Assembly: GCF_000021985.1 (NCBI RefSeq)
Contig: NC_011901.1
Location: 1,302,001-1,366,000, forward strand
Source: Thioalkalivibrio sulfidiphilus HL-EbGr7
GTDB lineage: Bacteria > Pseudomonadota > Gammaproteobacteria > Ectothiorhodospirales > Ectothiorhodospiraceae
DNA length: 64,000 bases
Direction of reading: 5' to 3'
In this document: one piece after another, positions 25,597 to 33,054 of the stretch
Position numbering within the stretch: the stretch's first letter is position 1
Layout of the letters: the number at the start of each line of letters is the position of its first letter
Program-made: the position numbers and the translations under genes
The notes under the pieces: generated by a model
The model's input: the letters and a program-made list of their open reading frames with translations, nothing else
What the model was told of the DNA's origin: nothing
Databases searched by the model: none

Positions 25597-25785
25597 GGGG
25601 TGAGGAGTCAGGGGGCAGGCAGGGCAGGCAGGGCAGGAGGCAAGCGATCGGGGGAGATGTAACGCGTGCGTAGGTCGGCCTTCAGGCCGACAGCAGAGGC
25701 TTCGATAAGCAGCGGCGTCGGCCTGAAGGCCGACCTACGGTTCACCCGAGGCCCCTCACTCCTTACTCCTCATTCCTCACTCCCT
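25590..25785. repeat. Nested inverted repeat: heptamer arms around a REP-type hairpin
   Basis: Outer left arm: GGGGTGA, GGGGTGA, GGAGTCA, GGGGGCA, then GGCAGG-type units from 25590. Outer right arm: TCACTCC, TTACTCC, TCATTCC, TCACTCC (25756-25783), the inverse of the left. Inside, CGTAGGTCGGCCTTCAGGCC (begins 25669) pairs with GGCCTGAAGGCCGACCTAC (ends 25738). The inner hairpin is the same type as at 22987 but with paired G/C swaps (GGGCTTCAGCCC against GGCCTTCAGGCC). The gap 25597-25868 holds no gene. Confidence 0.88.
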
Positions 25786-25795
25786 GACCGAATTG

Positions 25796-25809
25796 TTGAC
25801 CTCGGTCAT
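25796..25809 (+). promoter_or_regulatory. Possible FNR/ANR box upstream of hemN
   Basis: TTGAC-CTCG-GTCAT has the size and symmetry of an FNR site (TTGAT-N4-ATCAA), with 4 of 5 matches in the left half and 3 of 5 in the right. It lies 60 bp before the hemN start. HemN works without oxygen and is a classic FNR/ANR target, which makes this site plausible though imperfect. Confidence 0.45.
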
Positions 25810-25868
25810 CTCCCGATCCGCCCGGGGGCGCTAGATTCCTACCAGGCCAATCAGACATACCCCATGCC

Positions 25869-27266
25869 ATGACCCAAGCCCCCATCCCCCAGAACGTGGA
25901 TTTCGATGCGGACCTGATCCGCCGCTACGATACCGCCGGGCCCCGCTACACCTCCTACCCGACCGCGGTGCAGTTCCACGAAGGCTTCACGGCCGAGCAT
26001 TACCGGGCCCAGGCCGAGGCCAGCAACGCCTCCGGCCGGCCTCTGTCCCTGTACGTGCACATACCCTTCTGCGACACGGTCTGCTACTACTGCGCCTGCA
26101 ACAAGGTGGTGACCAAGGACCGTGGCCGCGCACGGCCCTATCTGGACCGGCTGTACCGGGAGATCGGCCTGCAGGCGGCCCTGTTCGACAACAGCCGGCC
26201 GGTGGAGCAGCTGCACCTGGGTGGCGGCACGCCCACCTTCATCTCCCACGAGGAGATGACGGAACTGATGACCATCCTGTCCAGCCATTTCCAGCTGCTG
26301 GATGACGACACCGGCGAATACGGCATCGAGATCGATCCCCGGGAGGTGGGCGGGGACACCCTGGCCCTGTTGCGTCGCCTGGGCTTCAATCGCCTGAGTC
26401 TCGGGGTGCAGGATTTCGATCCCCGGGTACAGCGGGCGGTCAACCGCATCCAGCCGGCCTCCCAGACCCTGCATGTCCTGGAAGAGGCCCGGCAGGTGGG
26501 TTTCCGCTCCATCAGCGTGGACCTGATCTACGGCCTGCCGCTGCAGACCCCGGCGAGCTTCGCGGTCACCGTGGAGCGCATGATCGAGGCGGGGCCGGAT
26601 CGCATCTCGGTGTTCAACTACGCCCACCTGCCGGAGCGCTTCAAGCCCCAGCGGCGCATCAACGAACAGGACCTGCCGTCCCCGGCGGACCGGCTGCTGA
26701 TCCTTCAGCAGACCATCGCCCAGCTCACCGAGGCGGGCTATGTCTACATCGGCATGGACCACTTCGCACGCCCCGACGACGAACTGGCAGTAGCCCAGAG
26801 GGAAGGGACCCTGTATCGCAATTTCCAGGGCTACTCGACCCACGCCCATTGCGACGTGATCGGCCTGGGCGTGACCAGCATCGGCATGGTGCAGGACTGC
26901 TACGCCCAGAATCAACACGACCTGGAGCGCTACTACGCGCGCATCGATGCCGGCGAACTGGCGGTGTTCCGGGGCGTGGAGCTGGACGCGGATGACCGCC
27001 TGCGCCGGGACGTGATCACGGCGCTGATCTGCCACTTCCGTCTGGATTTTCGCGACCTAGAGTCACGCCACGGCATCGTGTTCTGGGATTACTTCGAGTG
27101 CGAACTGGAGGCGCTCGCGCCGATGCAGGCGGATGGTCTGATCGAGCTGAACGACTCTGGCATCCAGGTCAGTCCCAAGGGACGCCTCTTGATCCGCAAC
27201 ATCTGCATGGTGTTCGACCGCTACCTGCGCGAGTCTCGGGCGCAGCGGTATTCGAAGGTGATCTAG
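25869..27266 (+). CDS. hemN: HemN, oxygen-independent coproporphyrinogen III oxidase
   Basis: 465 residues, the length of true HemN (~457) and longer than HemW (~380). It has the radical-SAM motif with four cysteines, HIPFCDTVCYYCACNK (near residue 62), GGGTPTF near 118, and the HemN C-terminal domain (about 370-455). The early segment DLIRRYDTAGPRYTSYPTA is typical of HemN. It decarboxylates coproporphyrinogen III to protoporphyrinogen IX in haem synthesis when oxygen is low. The stop codon is followed at once by the left arm of the DUF2721 cassette. Confidence 0.95.
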   Translation: MTQAPIPQNVDFDADLIRRYDTAGPRYTSYPTAVQFHEGFTAEHYRAQAEASNASGRPLSLYVHIPFCDTVCYYCACNKVVTKDRGRARPYLDRLYREIGLQAALFDNSRPVEQLHLGGGTPTFISHEEMTELMTILSSHFQLLDDDTGEYGIEIDPREVGGDTLALLRRLGFNRLSLGVQDFDPRVQRAVNRIQPASQTLHVLEEARQVGFRSISVDLIYGLPLQTPASFAVTVERMIEAGPDRISVFNYAHLPERFKPQRRINEQDLPSPADRLLILQQTIAQLTEAGYVYIGMDHFARPDDELAVAQREGTLYRNFQGYSTHAHCDVIGLGVTSIGMVQDCYAQNQHDLERYYARIDAGELAVFRGVELDADDRLRRDVITALICHFRLDFRDLESRHGIVFWDYFECELEALAPMQADGLIELNDSGIQVSPKGRLLIRNICMVFDRYLRESRAQRYSKVI

Positions 27267-27322
27267 TCAAAGACCCTCAACGCAAAGACGCGAAGACGCA
27301 GAGGGCGCAAAGAAAGTCTTTT
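27267..27322 (+). repeat. Left 56-bp inverted arm of the DUF2721 cassette
   Basis: It begins at the base after the hemN stop. It is built of octamer-like units (ACGCAAAG, ACGCGAAG, ACGCAGAG). I aligned it by eye with the reverse complement of 27933-27988: 49 of 56 positions match. Together the arms bound a 722-bp segment holding one gene. Confidence 0.88.
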
Positions 27323-27405
27323 GGGGAAAACAATCATTAAGGCTTTACTGATCCGCGGACTGGCATGCATTCGCGATCACTTTCCCGCTAACATCCTGGG
27401 ATTAC

Positions 27406-27888
27406 ATGGCCACCCGGGACAGCACCATGCCAATCTTCATGGAATCTCAGCCCGCCGAGATCTCCCAGGTGATCCAGCTGGCGGTTGCGCCGGTGTTCCT
27501 GCTGGCGGGCATCGGCGCCTTCATCAACGCCTTCGCCAACCGGCTGGCCCGGGTGGTGGATCGCAGCCGCAACCTGGAATCGGGCATGAGCGCCCTGGGG
27601 GACCACGCGGCCAGGGCCGCCGCCTATCGTGAACTGAACACCCTGAGAAAACGCGCCCGCCTGGCCTACCTGGGCATCGCCCTGGCAACCCTTTCGGGGC
27701 TGTTCGTTTGTCTGCTGATCGTGTTCGCCTTCCTGGACCACTTCTTCACCCTGGACCTGCCGGAGATCGTCGGCGGGCTGTTTGTCGCCGCGATGCTGTC
27801 CCTGATCGGCGCACTCATCACCTTCCTCCGGGAGGTCTTCCTGGCCGTACGCAACCTGGCGCTGCTGTACAAAGGGCCGGGAGAATAG
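27406..27888 (+). CDS. DUF2721-family membrane protein
   Basis: 160 residues with three hydrophobic segments (about 23-45, 88-112 and 120-143). The first is followed by INAFANRLARVVDRSRNLE, typical of DUF2721 proteins. The function of the family is unknown to me. It is either a 160-residue protein from 27406 or starts at the ATG at 27427 (MPIFMESQPAEIS), which better matches the domain. The gene sits alone between two 56-bp inverted arms (27267-27322 and 27933-27988) and has no functional link to hemN or the downstream thioredoxin fusion. The placement suggests insertion as a unit. Confidence 0.8.
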   Translation: MATRDSTMPIFMESQPAEISQVIQLAVAPVFLLAGIGAFINAFANRLARVVDRSRNLESGMSALGDHAARAAAYRELNTLRKRARLAYLGIALATLSGLFVCLLIVFAFLDHFFTLDLPEIVGGLFVAAMLSLIGALITFLREVFLAVRNLALLYKGPGE

Positions 27889-27932
27889 AAAAGGGGAAGT
27901 TGAACCGCGAAGGACGCAAGGGTTTTACTTCA

Positions 27933-27988
27933 CAAAGACTTGCTTTGCGTCCTCTGCGTCTTCGCGCCTTTGCGTTGAAGGCTTTTGA
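27933..27988 (-). repeat. Right 56-bp inverted arm of the DUF2721 cassette
   Basis: Reverse complement of the arm at 27267-27322 (49 of 56 matches by eye, including GCGAAGACGCAGAGG without mismatch). It ends 14 bp from the stop of the convergent hydrolase/thioredoxin gene. A second, partial unit (CCGCGAAGGACGCAAGG, 27905-27921) precedes it. Confidence 0.88.
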
Positions 27989-28001
27989 CCTTCATGGGAA
28001 C

Positions 28002-29270
28002 TCACTGCCCCCTGCTTGCCCGCGCCATCAGATCCTCGAACACCGCGATCACCTCCGGGTCCATCCATTCGATGGCGCCGAACAGGGCATGGCTGATGCG
28101 GCCCTGCCGGTCGATCACGTAGCTGGTGGGATAGGCGAGTACGTTCCAGTTGCGCAGGGCCTGACCGGCCGGATCCATGAGGATGGTGAAGTCCACGTTG
28201 ATGCGTTCCAGGAAGGGCAGCACGGTGGCCTCGTCCTCGCCCAGGTTCACCGCCAGGATGGTGAAGGGCCGCCCCTCGAAGCTCTCTTCAAGGCGCTGCA
28301 TGGAGGGCATCTCGTGCACGCAGGGCGGACACCAGCTGGCCCAGAAATTGATGAGCACGACCGTGCCCTCGTAATCGGCCAGGTCATGGGTCTTGCCGTC
28401 CAGGTCGGGCAGGACCAGGGGTGGTGGCTCCGGGTTGCCGCGCCAGGGTTCCAGGCGCCGGTCCTGGCGGGTTGGGGTGGCGGTGCGTGCCTCGCCGGGC
28501 AGATCCACGGCGGCGCGCCGAGATTCCAGGCCGTTCAGCAGGCGCAGGGCGGTGTCCAGCTCCGCCGCGAACTGGGGCTTGAATGCGTCCTCCGCCTCCA
28601 GGGTGTTGGGACGGAAGAAGAACCGGTCCCGCACGCGCGGCAGGGTGCGCACGTAGACCTGACTGCCGCCTTCCGCCAGCCGCTCGGCCATGGCCTTGAG
28701 CAGGGGATACTGGGGCGAGAGCACCGGCTGAATCAGGTACACGGGCAGGTTGGTGCCCCGGGTGATGGGCTGGAATTGCGCCGGGCGGTCATCCTCGGGA
28801 ATGCCCGTGTGCAGGTAGGGGCTCATGAGTACCACGCCGCCCAGGCCGTCACGATCGGGTTCCTGAAGCTGCCATTCCCGCAGGCCGCTCAGCACCCAGG
28901 GAGCGGCCCGGTCGTTGCCGAACACGAACACCTGCTTGCCGGTTTCCTCCCGGGCCGCGTCGATCAGCCAGGCGATCAGGGCGTCGGGGATCTGGTCCAG
29001 GCTGCTGGGGGTGTTGGGCAGGAAGTAGGCGCTGAAGGGATCCGGCAGCCAGACCTCGACACCTCGGGCCTGCAGGAATTCCGCCTGCTGGTGATGGCCG
29101 GCGAGCACGCCGTGCTCCGAGGGCAGCCAGATGAGCAGGCGCTCGCCCTCGGCCTCGTAGCGGGCCACGGGCAGTTCGGTGCCATCCTTCAGGTCGAGGG
29201 TCATGGCGCCCGCAGCCAGGGGGGCGATCAGGCACAGGCAGAGCAGCAGGAGAGATCCCGTCTTTTTCAT
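28002..29270 (-). CDS. Periplasmic fusion: DUF3530/alpha-beta-hydrolase-like domain plus TlpA-type thioredoxin
   Basis: 422 residues. A signal peptide (residues 1-22, ending AAGA-MT) is followed by a region of about 230 residues resembling DUF3530-type alpha/beta hydrolases. Where the nucleophile elbow GxSxG would be, it reads FGNDRAA, so hydrolase activity is doubtful. A proline-rich linker (about 258-285) leads to a TlpA/ResA-like redox domain with WCPPC at 313-317 and the cis-proline segment LAYPTSYVID near 380. The C-terminal half probably reduces periplasmic disulfides, for example in cytochrome c maturation or stress defence. I do not know a role for the pairing. The thioredoxin call is firm; the N-terminal call is tentative. 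Confidence 0.75.
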   Translation of the reverse strand: MKKTGSLLLLCLCLIAPLAAGAMTLDLKDGTELPVARYEAEGERLLIWLPSEHGVLAGHHQQAEFLQARGVEVWLPDPFSAYFLPNTPSSLDQIPDALIAWLIDAAREETGKQVFVFGNDRAAPWVLSGLREWQLQEPDRDGLGGVVLMSPYLHTGIPEDDRPAQFQPITRGTNLPVYLIQPVLSPQYPLLKAMAERLAEGGSQVYVRTLPRVRDRFFFRPNTLEAEDAFKPQFAAELDTALRLLNGLESRRAAVDLPGEARTATPTRQDRRLEPWRGNPEPPPLVLPDLDGKTHDLADYEGTVVLINFWASWCPPCVHEMPSMQRLEESFEGRPFTILAVNLGEDEATVLPFLERINVDFTILMDPAGQALRNWNVLAYPTSYVIDRQGRISHALFGAIEWMDPEVIAVFEDLMARASRGQ

Positions 29271-29351
29271 GTCTTCATCGGTGTGTTCAGAAATAGGCTG
29301 GGTTTATGACGCCGGAAAGGCCACAGAATTCCCCTGAATGATTGCGCGAGT

Positions 29352-30209
29352 CTACCGCACAGGCGTCTCCAGCAGGCGTTCGGCGTTGCGCCAGGCCAGG
29401 GCCTCGGCCAGTTCCGGGGGCAGCTGGGTCAGCCAGTGGCGGGTCTCGGCCACCAGTGCATCGAACTGGCGCCAGCGGTTGGGGCTGAAGGTGTCCATGC
29501 CCACCATGAAGCGGTCCGGGAAGCGCTCGAACAGCGCGGCCCATTCCGGATCAAGGACCCCGTCCGGGGCGATGCGCTCGTTGCGCATGGACAGGTCCAC
29601 GTACAGGTTCTCGAAGCGTTCCAGGTACAGGCTGATGAAAAACGGCACCGGCACGGTGCCCGCGTGGGCCCAGAGGAGGGTCACCCCGGGGGCGTGCTCG
29701 AACAGGCGCTCCACGACGCCATGGTCGCCGTGCAGTTGCAAAATCAGGCCGCGCGCCTCGGCCAGCCGGGCCATGTCGCGGATCACCTCCGTGCCGGCGT
29801 GCTCCGAGAACAGGTGGAATTCGCCGATGCCCCGCCAGTGGCCCCACTCCAGCCACTGCTCCAGCCAGGGGATCAGGTCCGGGTCCGAGTGGTAGACGTG
29901 GCGGTCCTCCCGGCTGCGGTAGGGCATGAGGAAGGGCACGATGCGCTCCGGCGCCGCCTCGTACAGGCGCTGGGTGGCCTCGTTGGGCCGGCTGGAGAAC
30001 AGCGCCCGGGACACGTGGTTGCGGTCGAGCTTGGCCAGGATCTCCTCGGGCGTCCAGAGCCCCGCCGCGCCGCCCACGTCCGGGCCGCTGTAGTGCAGGT
30101 GGGTATCGAAGATGGGCAGGTCCGCATCGGCGGCCAGGGCACCGGCGGTGCCTCCCAGGACGACCCAGAGGAGCATGCTGATGAGAGCGGTGCGCGTGGT
30201 GTATCTCAT
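29352..30209 (-). CDS. Periplasmic amidohydrolase-2-like protein
   Basis: 285 residues. The signal peptide (about 1-27, GALAA-DAD) shows export. The mature protein starts with [10 protein letters not shown], the metal-binding HxH of amidohydrolase (TIM-barrel) enzymes. [12 protein letters not shown] (near residue 140), LQLHGDHG (near 170), LLWAHAGT (near 187) and VGMDTFS (near 248) supply further possible ligands. Export is unusual for this superfamily, most members of which are cytoplasmic. The substrate is unknown; no pathway partners are nearby. It is divergent from aroC. Confidence 0.72.
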   Translation of the reverse strand: MRYTTRTALISMLLWVVLGGTAGALAADADLPIFDTHLHYSGPDVGGAAGLWTPEEILAKLDRNHVSRALFSSRPNEATQRLYEAAPERIVPFLMPYRSREDRHVYHSDPDLIPWLEQWLEWGHWRGIGEFHLFSEHAGTEVIRDMARLAEARGLILQLHGDHGVVERLFEHAPGVTLLWAHAGTVPVPFFISLYLERFENLYVDLSMRNERIAPDGVLDPEWAALFERFPDRFMVGMDTFSPNRWRQFDALVAETRHWLTQLPPELAEALAWRNAERLLETPVR

Positions 30210-30266
30210 GAGTCCAGTTTACCGTCCCGTGGCACGCCGAATCACCCGCCCACACCCCGCGCCCTC

Positions 30267-30275
30267 TGCTACAAT
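30267..30275 (+). promoter_or_regulatory. Extended -10 promoter element of aroC
   Basis: TG-C-TACAAT is a good extended -10; I see no clear -35. Transcription would begin at about 30282-30284, on top of the aroC ATG at 30283. No ribosome-binding sequence lies between, so a leaderless transcript is implied if this promoter is used. Confidence 0.45.
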
Positions 30276-30282
30276 GCGCGCC

Positions 30283-31383
30283 ATGTCAGGAAACAGCTTC
30301 GGAAAACTCTTCACCGTCACCAGCTTCGGCGAGAGCCATGGCCCTGCCATCGGCTGCATCGTGGACGGCTGTCCCCCGGGCATGGCGCTCACGGAGGCGG
30401 ATCTGCAGAACGATCTGGAACGCCGTCGTCCCGGCAAGTCCCGGCACACCACCCAGCGCCGGGAGACCGACGAGGTGCGCATCCTCTCTGGCGTGTTCGA
30501 GGGGGTCACCACCGGCACGCCCATCGCGCTCATCATCGAGAACGTGGACCAGCGCTCCAAGGACTACGGCAACATCGCCGACCGCTTCCGCCCCGGGCAC
30601 GCCGACTACACCTATTTCAAGAAATACGGCCTGCGGGACTATCGTGGCGGCGGGCGCAGCTCTGCGCGCGAGACTGCCATGCGGGTGGCCGCCGGCGCCA
30701 TCGCCAAGAAATACCTGCGCGAGCGCTATGGCGTGGAGATCCGCGGCTATCTCGCCCAGCTGGGCCCCATCGCCCTCGAGCACAAGGACTGGGACGTGGT
30801 CGAGACCAATCCCTTCTTCTGCCCGGACCCGGACAAGGTGGCGGAGCTGGAGGCCTACATGGACGCCCTGCGCAAGGAAGGGGATTCCGTGGGCGCCCGG
30901 GTCAACGTGGTGGCCACCGGCGTGCCGCCCGGCTGGGGCGAGCCCATCTTCGACCGCCTGGACGCCGACATCGCCCACGCCATGATGGCCATCAACGCGG
31001 TCAAGGGCGTGGAGATCGGCGACGGATTTGCGTGTGTCGCCCAGAAGGGCACCGAGCACCGGGACGAGATGTCCCCCGAGGGCTTTCTCTCCAACCATGC
31101 CGGCGGGACCCTGGGCGGCATCTCCAGCGGCCAGGACATCCGCGTGTCCATCGCGCTCAAGCCCACCTCCAGCATCCGCATCCCGGGCCGCTCCGTGAAC
31201 GTGCACGGCGAGCCCGTGGAGGTGATCACCACCGGCCGCCACGACCCCTGCGTGGGCATCCGCGCCACCCCCATCGCCGAGGCGGCGCTGGCCATGGTGC
31301 TCATGGACCACGCCCTGCGCCACCGGGCCCAGTGCGGCGACGTGCAGACCGACATGCCGGATATTCCGGGATCAACACCTTGA
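30283..31383 (+). CDS. aroC: AroC, chorismate synthase
   Basis: 366 residues from the ATG at 30283 ([20 protein letters not shown]), the standard start. It has the chorismate-synthase signatures [14 protein letters not shown], then [26 protein letters not shown] (in adjoining blocks near residue 110), and the C-terminal [16 protein letters not shown]. It makes chorismate from EPSP using reduced FMN, feeding the Trp, Phe, Tyr, folate and quinone pathways. An extended -10 (TGCTACAAT, 30267-30275) ends only 7 bp before the ATG, so the mRNA may be leaderless. The GxxExxY cassette follows 7 bp after the stop. Confidence 0.97.
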   Translation: MSGNSFGKLFTVTSFGESHGPAIGCIVDGCPPGMALTEADLQNDLERRRPGKSRHTTQRRETDEVRILSGVFEGVTTGTPIALIIENVDQRSKDYGNIADRFRPGHADYTYFKKYGLRDYRGGGRSSARETAMRVAAGAIAKKYLRERYGVEIRGYLAQLGPIALEHKDWDVVETNPFFCPDPDKVAELEAYMDALRKEGDSVGARVNVVATGVPPGWGEPIFDRLDADIAHAMMAINAVKGVEIGDGFACVAQKGTEHRDEMSPEGFLSNHAGGTLGGISSGQDIRVSIALKPTSSIRIPGRSVNVHGEPVEVITTGRHDPCVGIRATPIAEAALAMVLMDHALRHRAQCGDVQTDMPDIPGSTP

Positions 31384-31390
31384 ACAGCTG

Positions 31391-31430
31391 ACCGCGAAGG
31401 GCGCGAAGGGATGCGCGAAGGACGTGAAGG
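31391..31430 (+). repeat. Left 40-bp inverted arm of the GxxExxY cassette
   Basis: It starts 7 bp after the aroC stop and is made of 9-bp-like units (ACCGCGAAG, GGCGCGAAG, GACGTGAAG). It pairs with the reverse complement of 31826-31865, with about 6 mismatches in 40. The arm contains the start codon of the enclosed gene (31411) and encodes its first residues, MREGREG. Confidence 0.88.
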
Positions 31431-31818
31431 AAAACTGGAACTGGTCGGGCATCAGGTCATCGACGCCTCGATGCGCGTTCACACCCGGCTCGGCCCTGGG
31501 TTGCTCGAAGGGGCATACGAGACATGCCTCGCTCTGGAGTTGCAGAAAAGAGGCCTCAGTGTTGAACGACAGCGGGTAATTCCCTTCGTCTATGATGGTC
31601 ATCAAATCGAGAATGCCTACCGTATGGACCTGCTCATCGAGGAAATGGTCGTTGTGGAGGTCAAGTCTGTGGATCGCTTGAACGATCTCCACCTCGCCCA
31701 ATTGTTGAGTTATCTGCGCCTCGGACAGTTTGCACTCGGCTACCTTCTCAATTTCAATGTGCAGCACATGAAGCAGGGCATTCGACGCGTGGTGAACTCG
31801 CGCGCGACGGTGATCTGA
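31411..31818 (+). CDS. GxxExxY-family protein (PD-(D/E)XK nuclease-like)
   Basis: 135 residues. The family-naming motif is present as GLLEGAY (near residue 31), preceded by HTRLGPG. A PD-(D/E)XK-like core follows: MDLLIEEMVVVEVKSV, with D, E and K in the nuclease spacing (near residues 72-86). The function of the family is not established to my knowledge; the fold suggests nucleic-acid cleavage. Its first seven residues are encoded by the left inverted repeat, so repeat and gene are physically fused. The codon choice is less GC-rich than in neighbouring genes (for example CGT, TTG, GAA, CAA), consistent with foreign origin. Confidence 0.85.
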   Translation: MREGREGKLELVGHQVIDASMRVHTRLGPGLLEGAYETCLALELQKRGLSVERQRVIPFVYDGHQIENAYRMDLLIEEMVVVEVKSVDRLNDLHLAQLLSYLRLGQFALGYLLNFNVQHMKQGIRRVVNSRATVI

Positions 31819-31825
31819 AAATATC

Positions 31826-31865
31826 CCCTCGCGCCCTTCGCGCTTCCCTTGGCGCCCTTCGCGGT
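31826..31865 (-). repeat. Right 40-bp inverted arm of the GxxExxY cassette
   Basis: Reverse complement matches 31391-31430 (longest shared run ACCGCGAAGGGCGC). It starts 7 bp after the stop of the GxxExxY gene and ends 22 bp before the MFS transporter start, so the 475-bp unit exactly fills the aroC-MFS gap. Confidence 0.88.
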
Positions 31866-31887
31866 TCGCTTTTGAAAGACATCAGGA

Positions 31888-33045
31888 ATGCCCACGACCC
31901 CCTACTGGAAACTCTCCGGTTTCTATTTCTTCTACTTCGCCAGCATCGGCGCCTTCGTGCCGTACTGGGGTCTGTACCTGCGCGACCAGGGCTTCAACCC
32001 GGCGCAGATCGGCGAACTCATGGCCATCATCATGGCCACCAAGATCATCGCCCCCAATGTCTGGGGCTGGCTGGCGGACACCACCGGGCGGCGCACCTGG
32101 GTGATCCGCGTGGCGGCGCTGCTGGCGCTGGTGTGTTTCTCCGGGGTGACGCTCTACAGCGGCTACTGGTGGATGGCGGTCATGATGGCCCTGTTCAGTT
32201 TCTTCTGGAACGCCGCGCTGCCCCAGTTCGAGGCGCTTACCATGAACCGCCTGGGCAGCCGCACCAACCGCTACGCCCGCATCCGCCTGTGGGGCTCCAT
32301 CGGCTTCATCGCCTCCGTGGCCCTGCTGGGGCCCCTGTTCGAACGGGTGGAGGTCTCGGTGCTGCCCTGGATCGTGCTGGTGTTGTTGGCCGCCATGTGG
32401 CTGACCACGCTGGTCGTCTCTGACGGTCCGCCCGGGGTTCAGGCGCGCAGCACCAGCTCCCTGCTTGCCACCCTCCGGCGCCCCGAGGTGCTGGCGCTGA
32501 TCCTCGCCTGTTTCCTGATGCAGGCGAGCCATGGCCCCTACTACGCGTTCTTCACCATCTACCTCGAAGACAACGGCTACTCCCGCACCATGGCCGGCCA
32601 GCTCTGGGCCCTGGGGGTGCTGGCGGAGGTGGGGGTGTTCCTGATGATGCACCGCTGGCTGCCGCGCTTCGGCGCCTGGCCCCTGCTCATGGTGGCCATC
32701 GGGGTGACCGCCGTGCGCTGGTGGCTGCTGGCGAGCCTGCCGCAACTGCTGCCGGTGATGCTGCTTACCCAGGTGATGCACGCCGCGAGCTATGGTCTCT
32801 ACCACGCCGCCGCCATCTCGCTCATCCACGAGTTCTTCCCCGGCCGACTGCAGGGCAGGGGCCAGGCCCTGTACTCATCGCTGAGCTTCGGCCTCGGCGG
32901 GGCCTTGGGCAGTCTTGCGAGCGGCTACGTCTGGGACGGGATCGGGCCCCACTGGGTCTACATCATGGCCTCCGGCCTGGCGGCACTCGGCTTCATGGTG
33001 GCCTGGCTGGGTGCCAGGCAGAGTCGACTGTCCGCCTCGGCTTGA
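31888..33045 (+). CDS. MFS transporter, HcaT/MFS_1-like family
   Basis: 385 residues with about 12 hydrophobic segments, in two halves of six. The N-terminus (YWKLSGFYFFYFASIGAFVP) and WLADTTGRR in the loop after TM2 are typical of the MFS_1-like (HcaT/phenylpropionate permease-like) group. The physiological substrate cannot be read from sequence, and neighbouring genes (aroC, leuC) give no clear hint. It may be co-transcribed with aroC through the GxxExxY cassette. It ends 9 bp before the convergent LysR gene. Confidence 0.82.
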   Translation: MPTTPYWKLSGFYFFYFASIGAFVPYWGLYLRDQGFNPAQIGELMAIIMATKIIAPNVWGWLADTTGRRTWVIRVAALLALVCFSGVTLYSGYWWMAVMMALFSFFWNAALPQFEALTMNRLGSRTNRYARIRLWGSIGFIASVALLGPLFERVEVSVLPWIVLVLLAAMWLTTLVVSDGPPGVQARSTSSLLATLRRPEVLALILACFLMQASHGPYYAFFTIYLEDNGYSRTMAGQLWALGVLAEVGVFLMMHRWLPRFGAWPLLMVAIGVTAVRWWLLASLPQLLPVMLLTQVMHAASYGLYHAAAISLIHEFFPGRLQGRGQALYSSLSFGLGGALGSLASGYVWDGIGPHWVYIMASGLAALGFMVAWLGARQSRLSASA

Positions 33046-33054
33046 GCGGTCCGG

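Noticed and set aside
27267-27405. CRISPR array because of repeated GCGAAGACGC/CGCAAAG words
   Set aside because: The units are 8-9 bp, contiguous and without unique spacers; they are the arm of an inverted repeat.
29436-31391. 651-codon plus-strand frame overlapping the amidohydrolase and aroC
   Set aside because: Its second half is aroC read out of frame, and the first half is antisense to the amidohydrolase.
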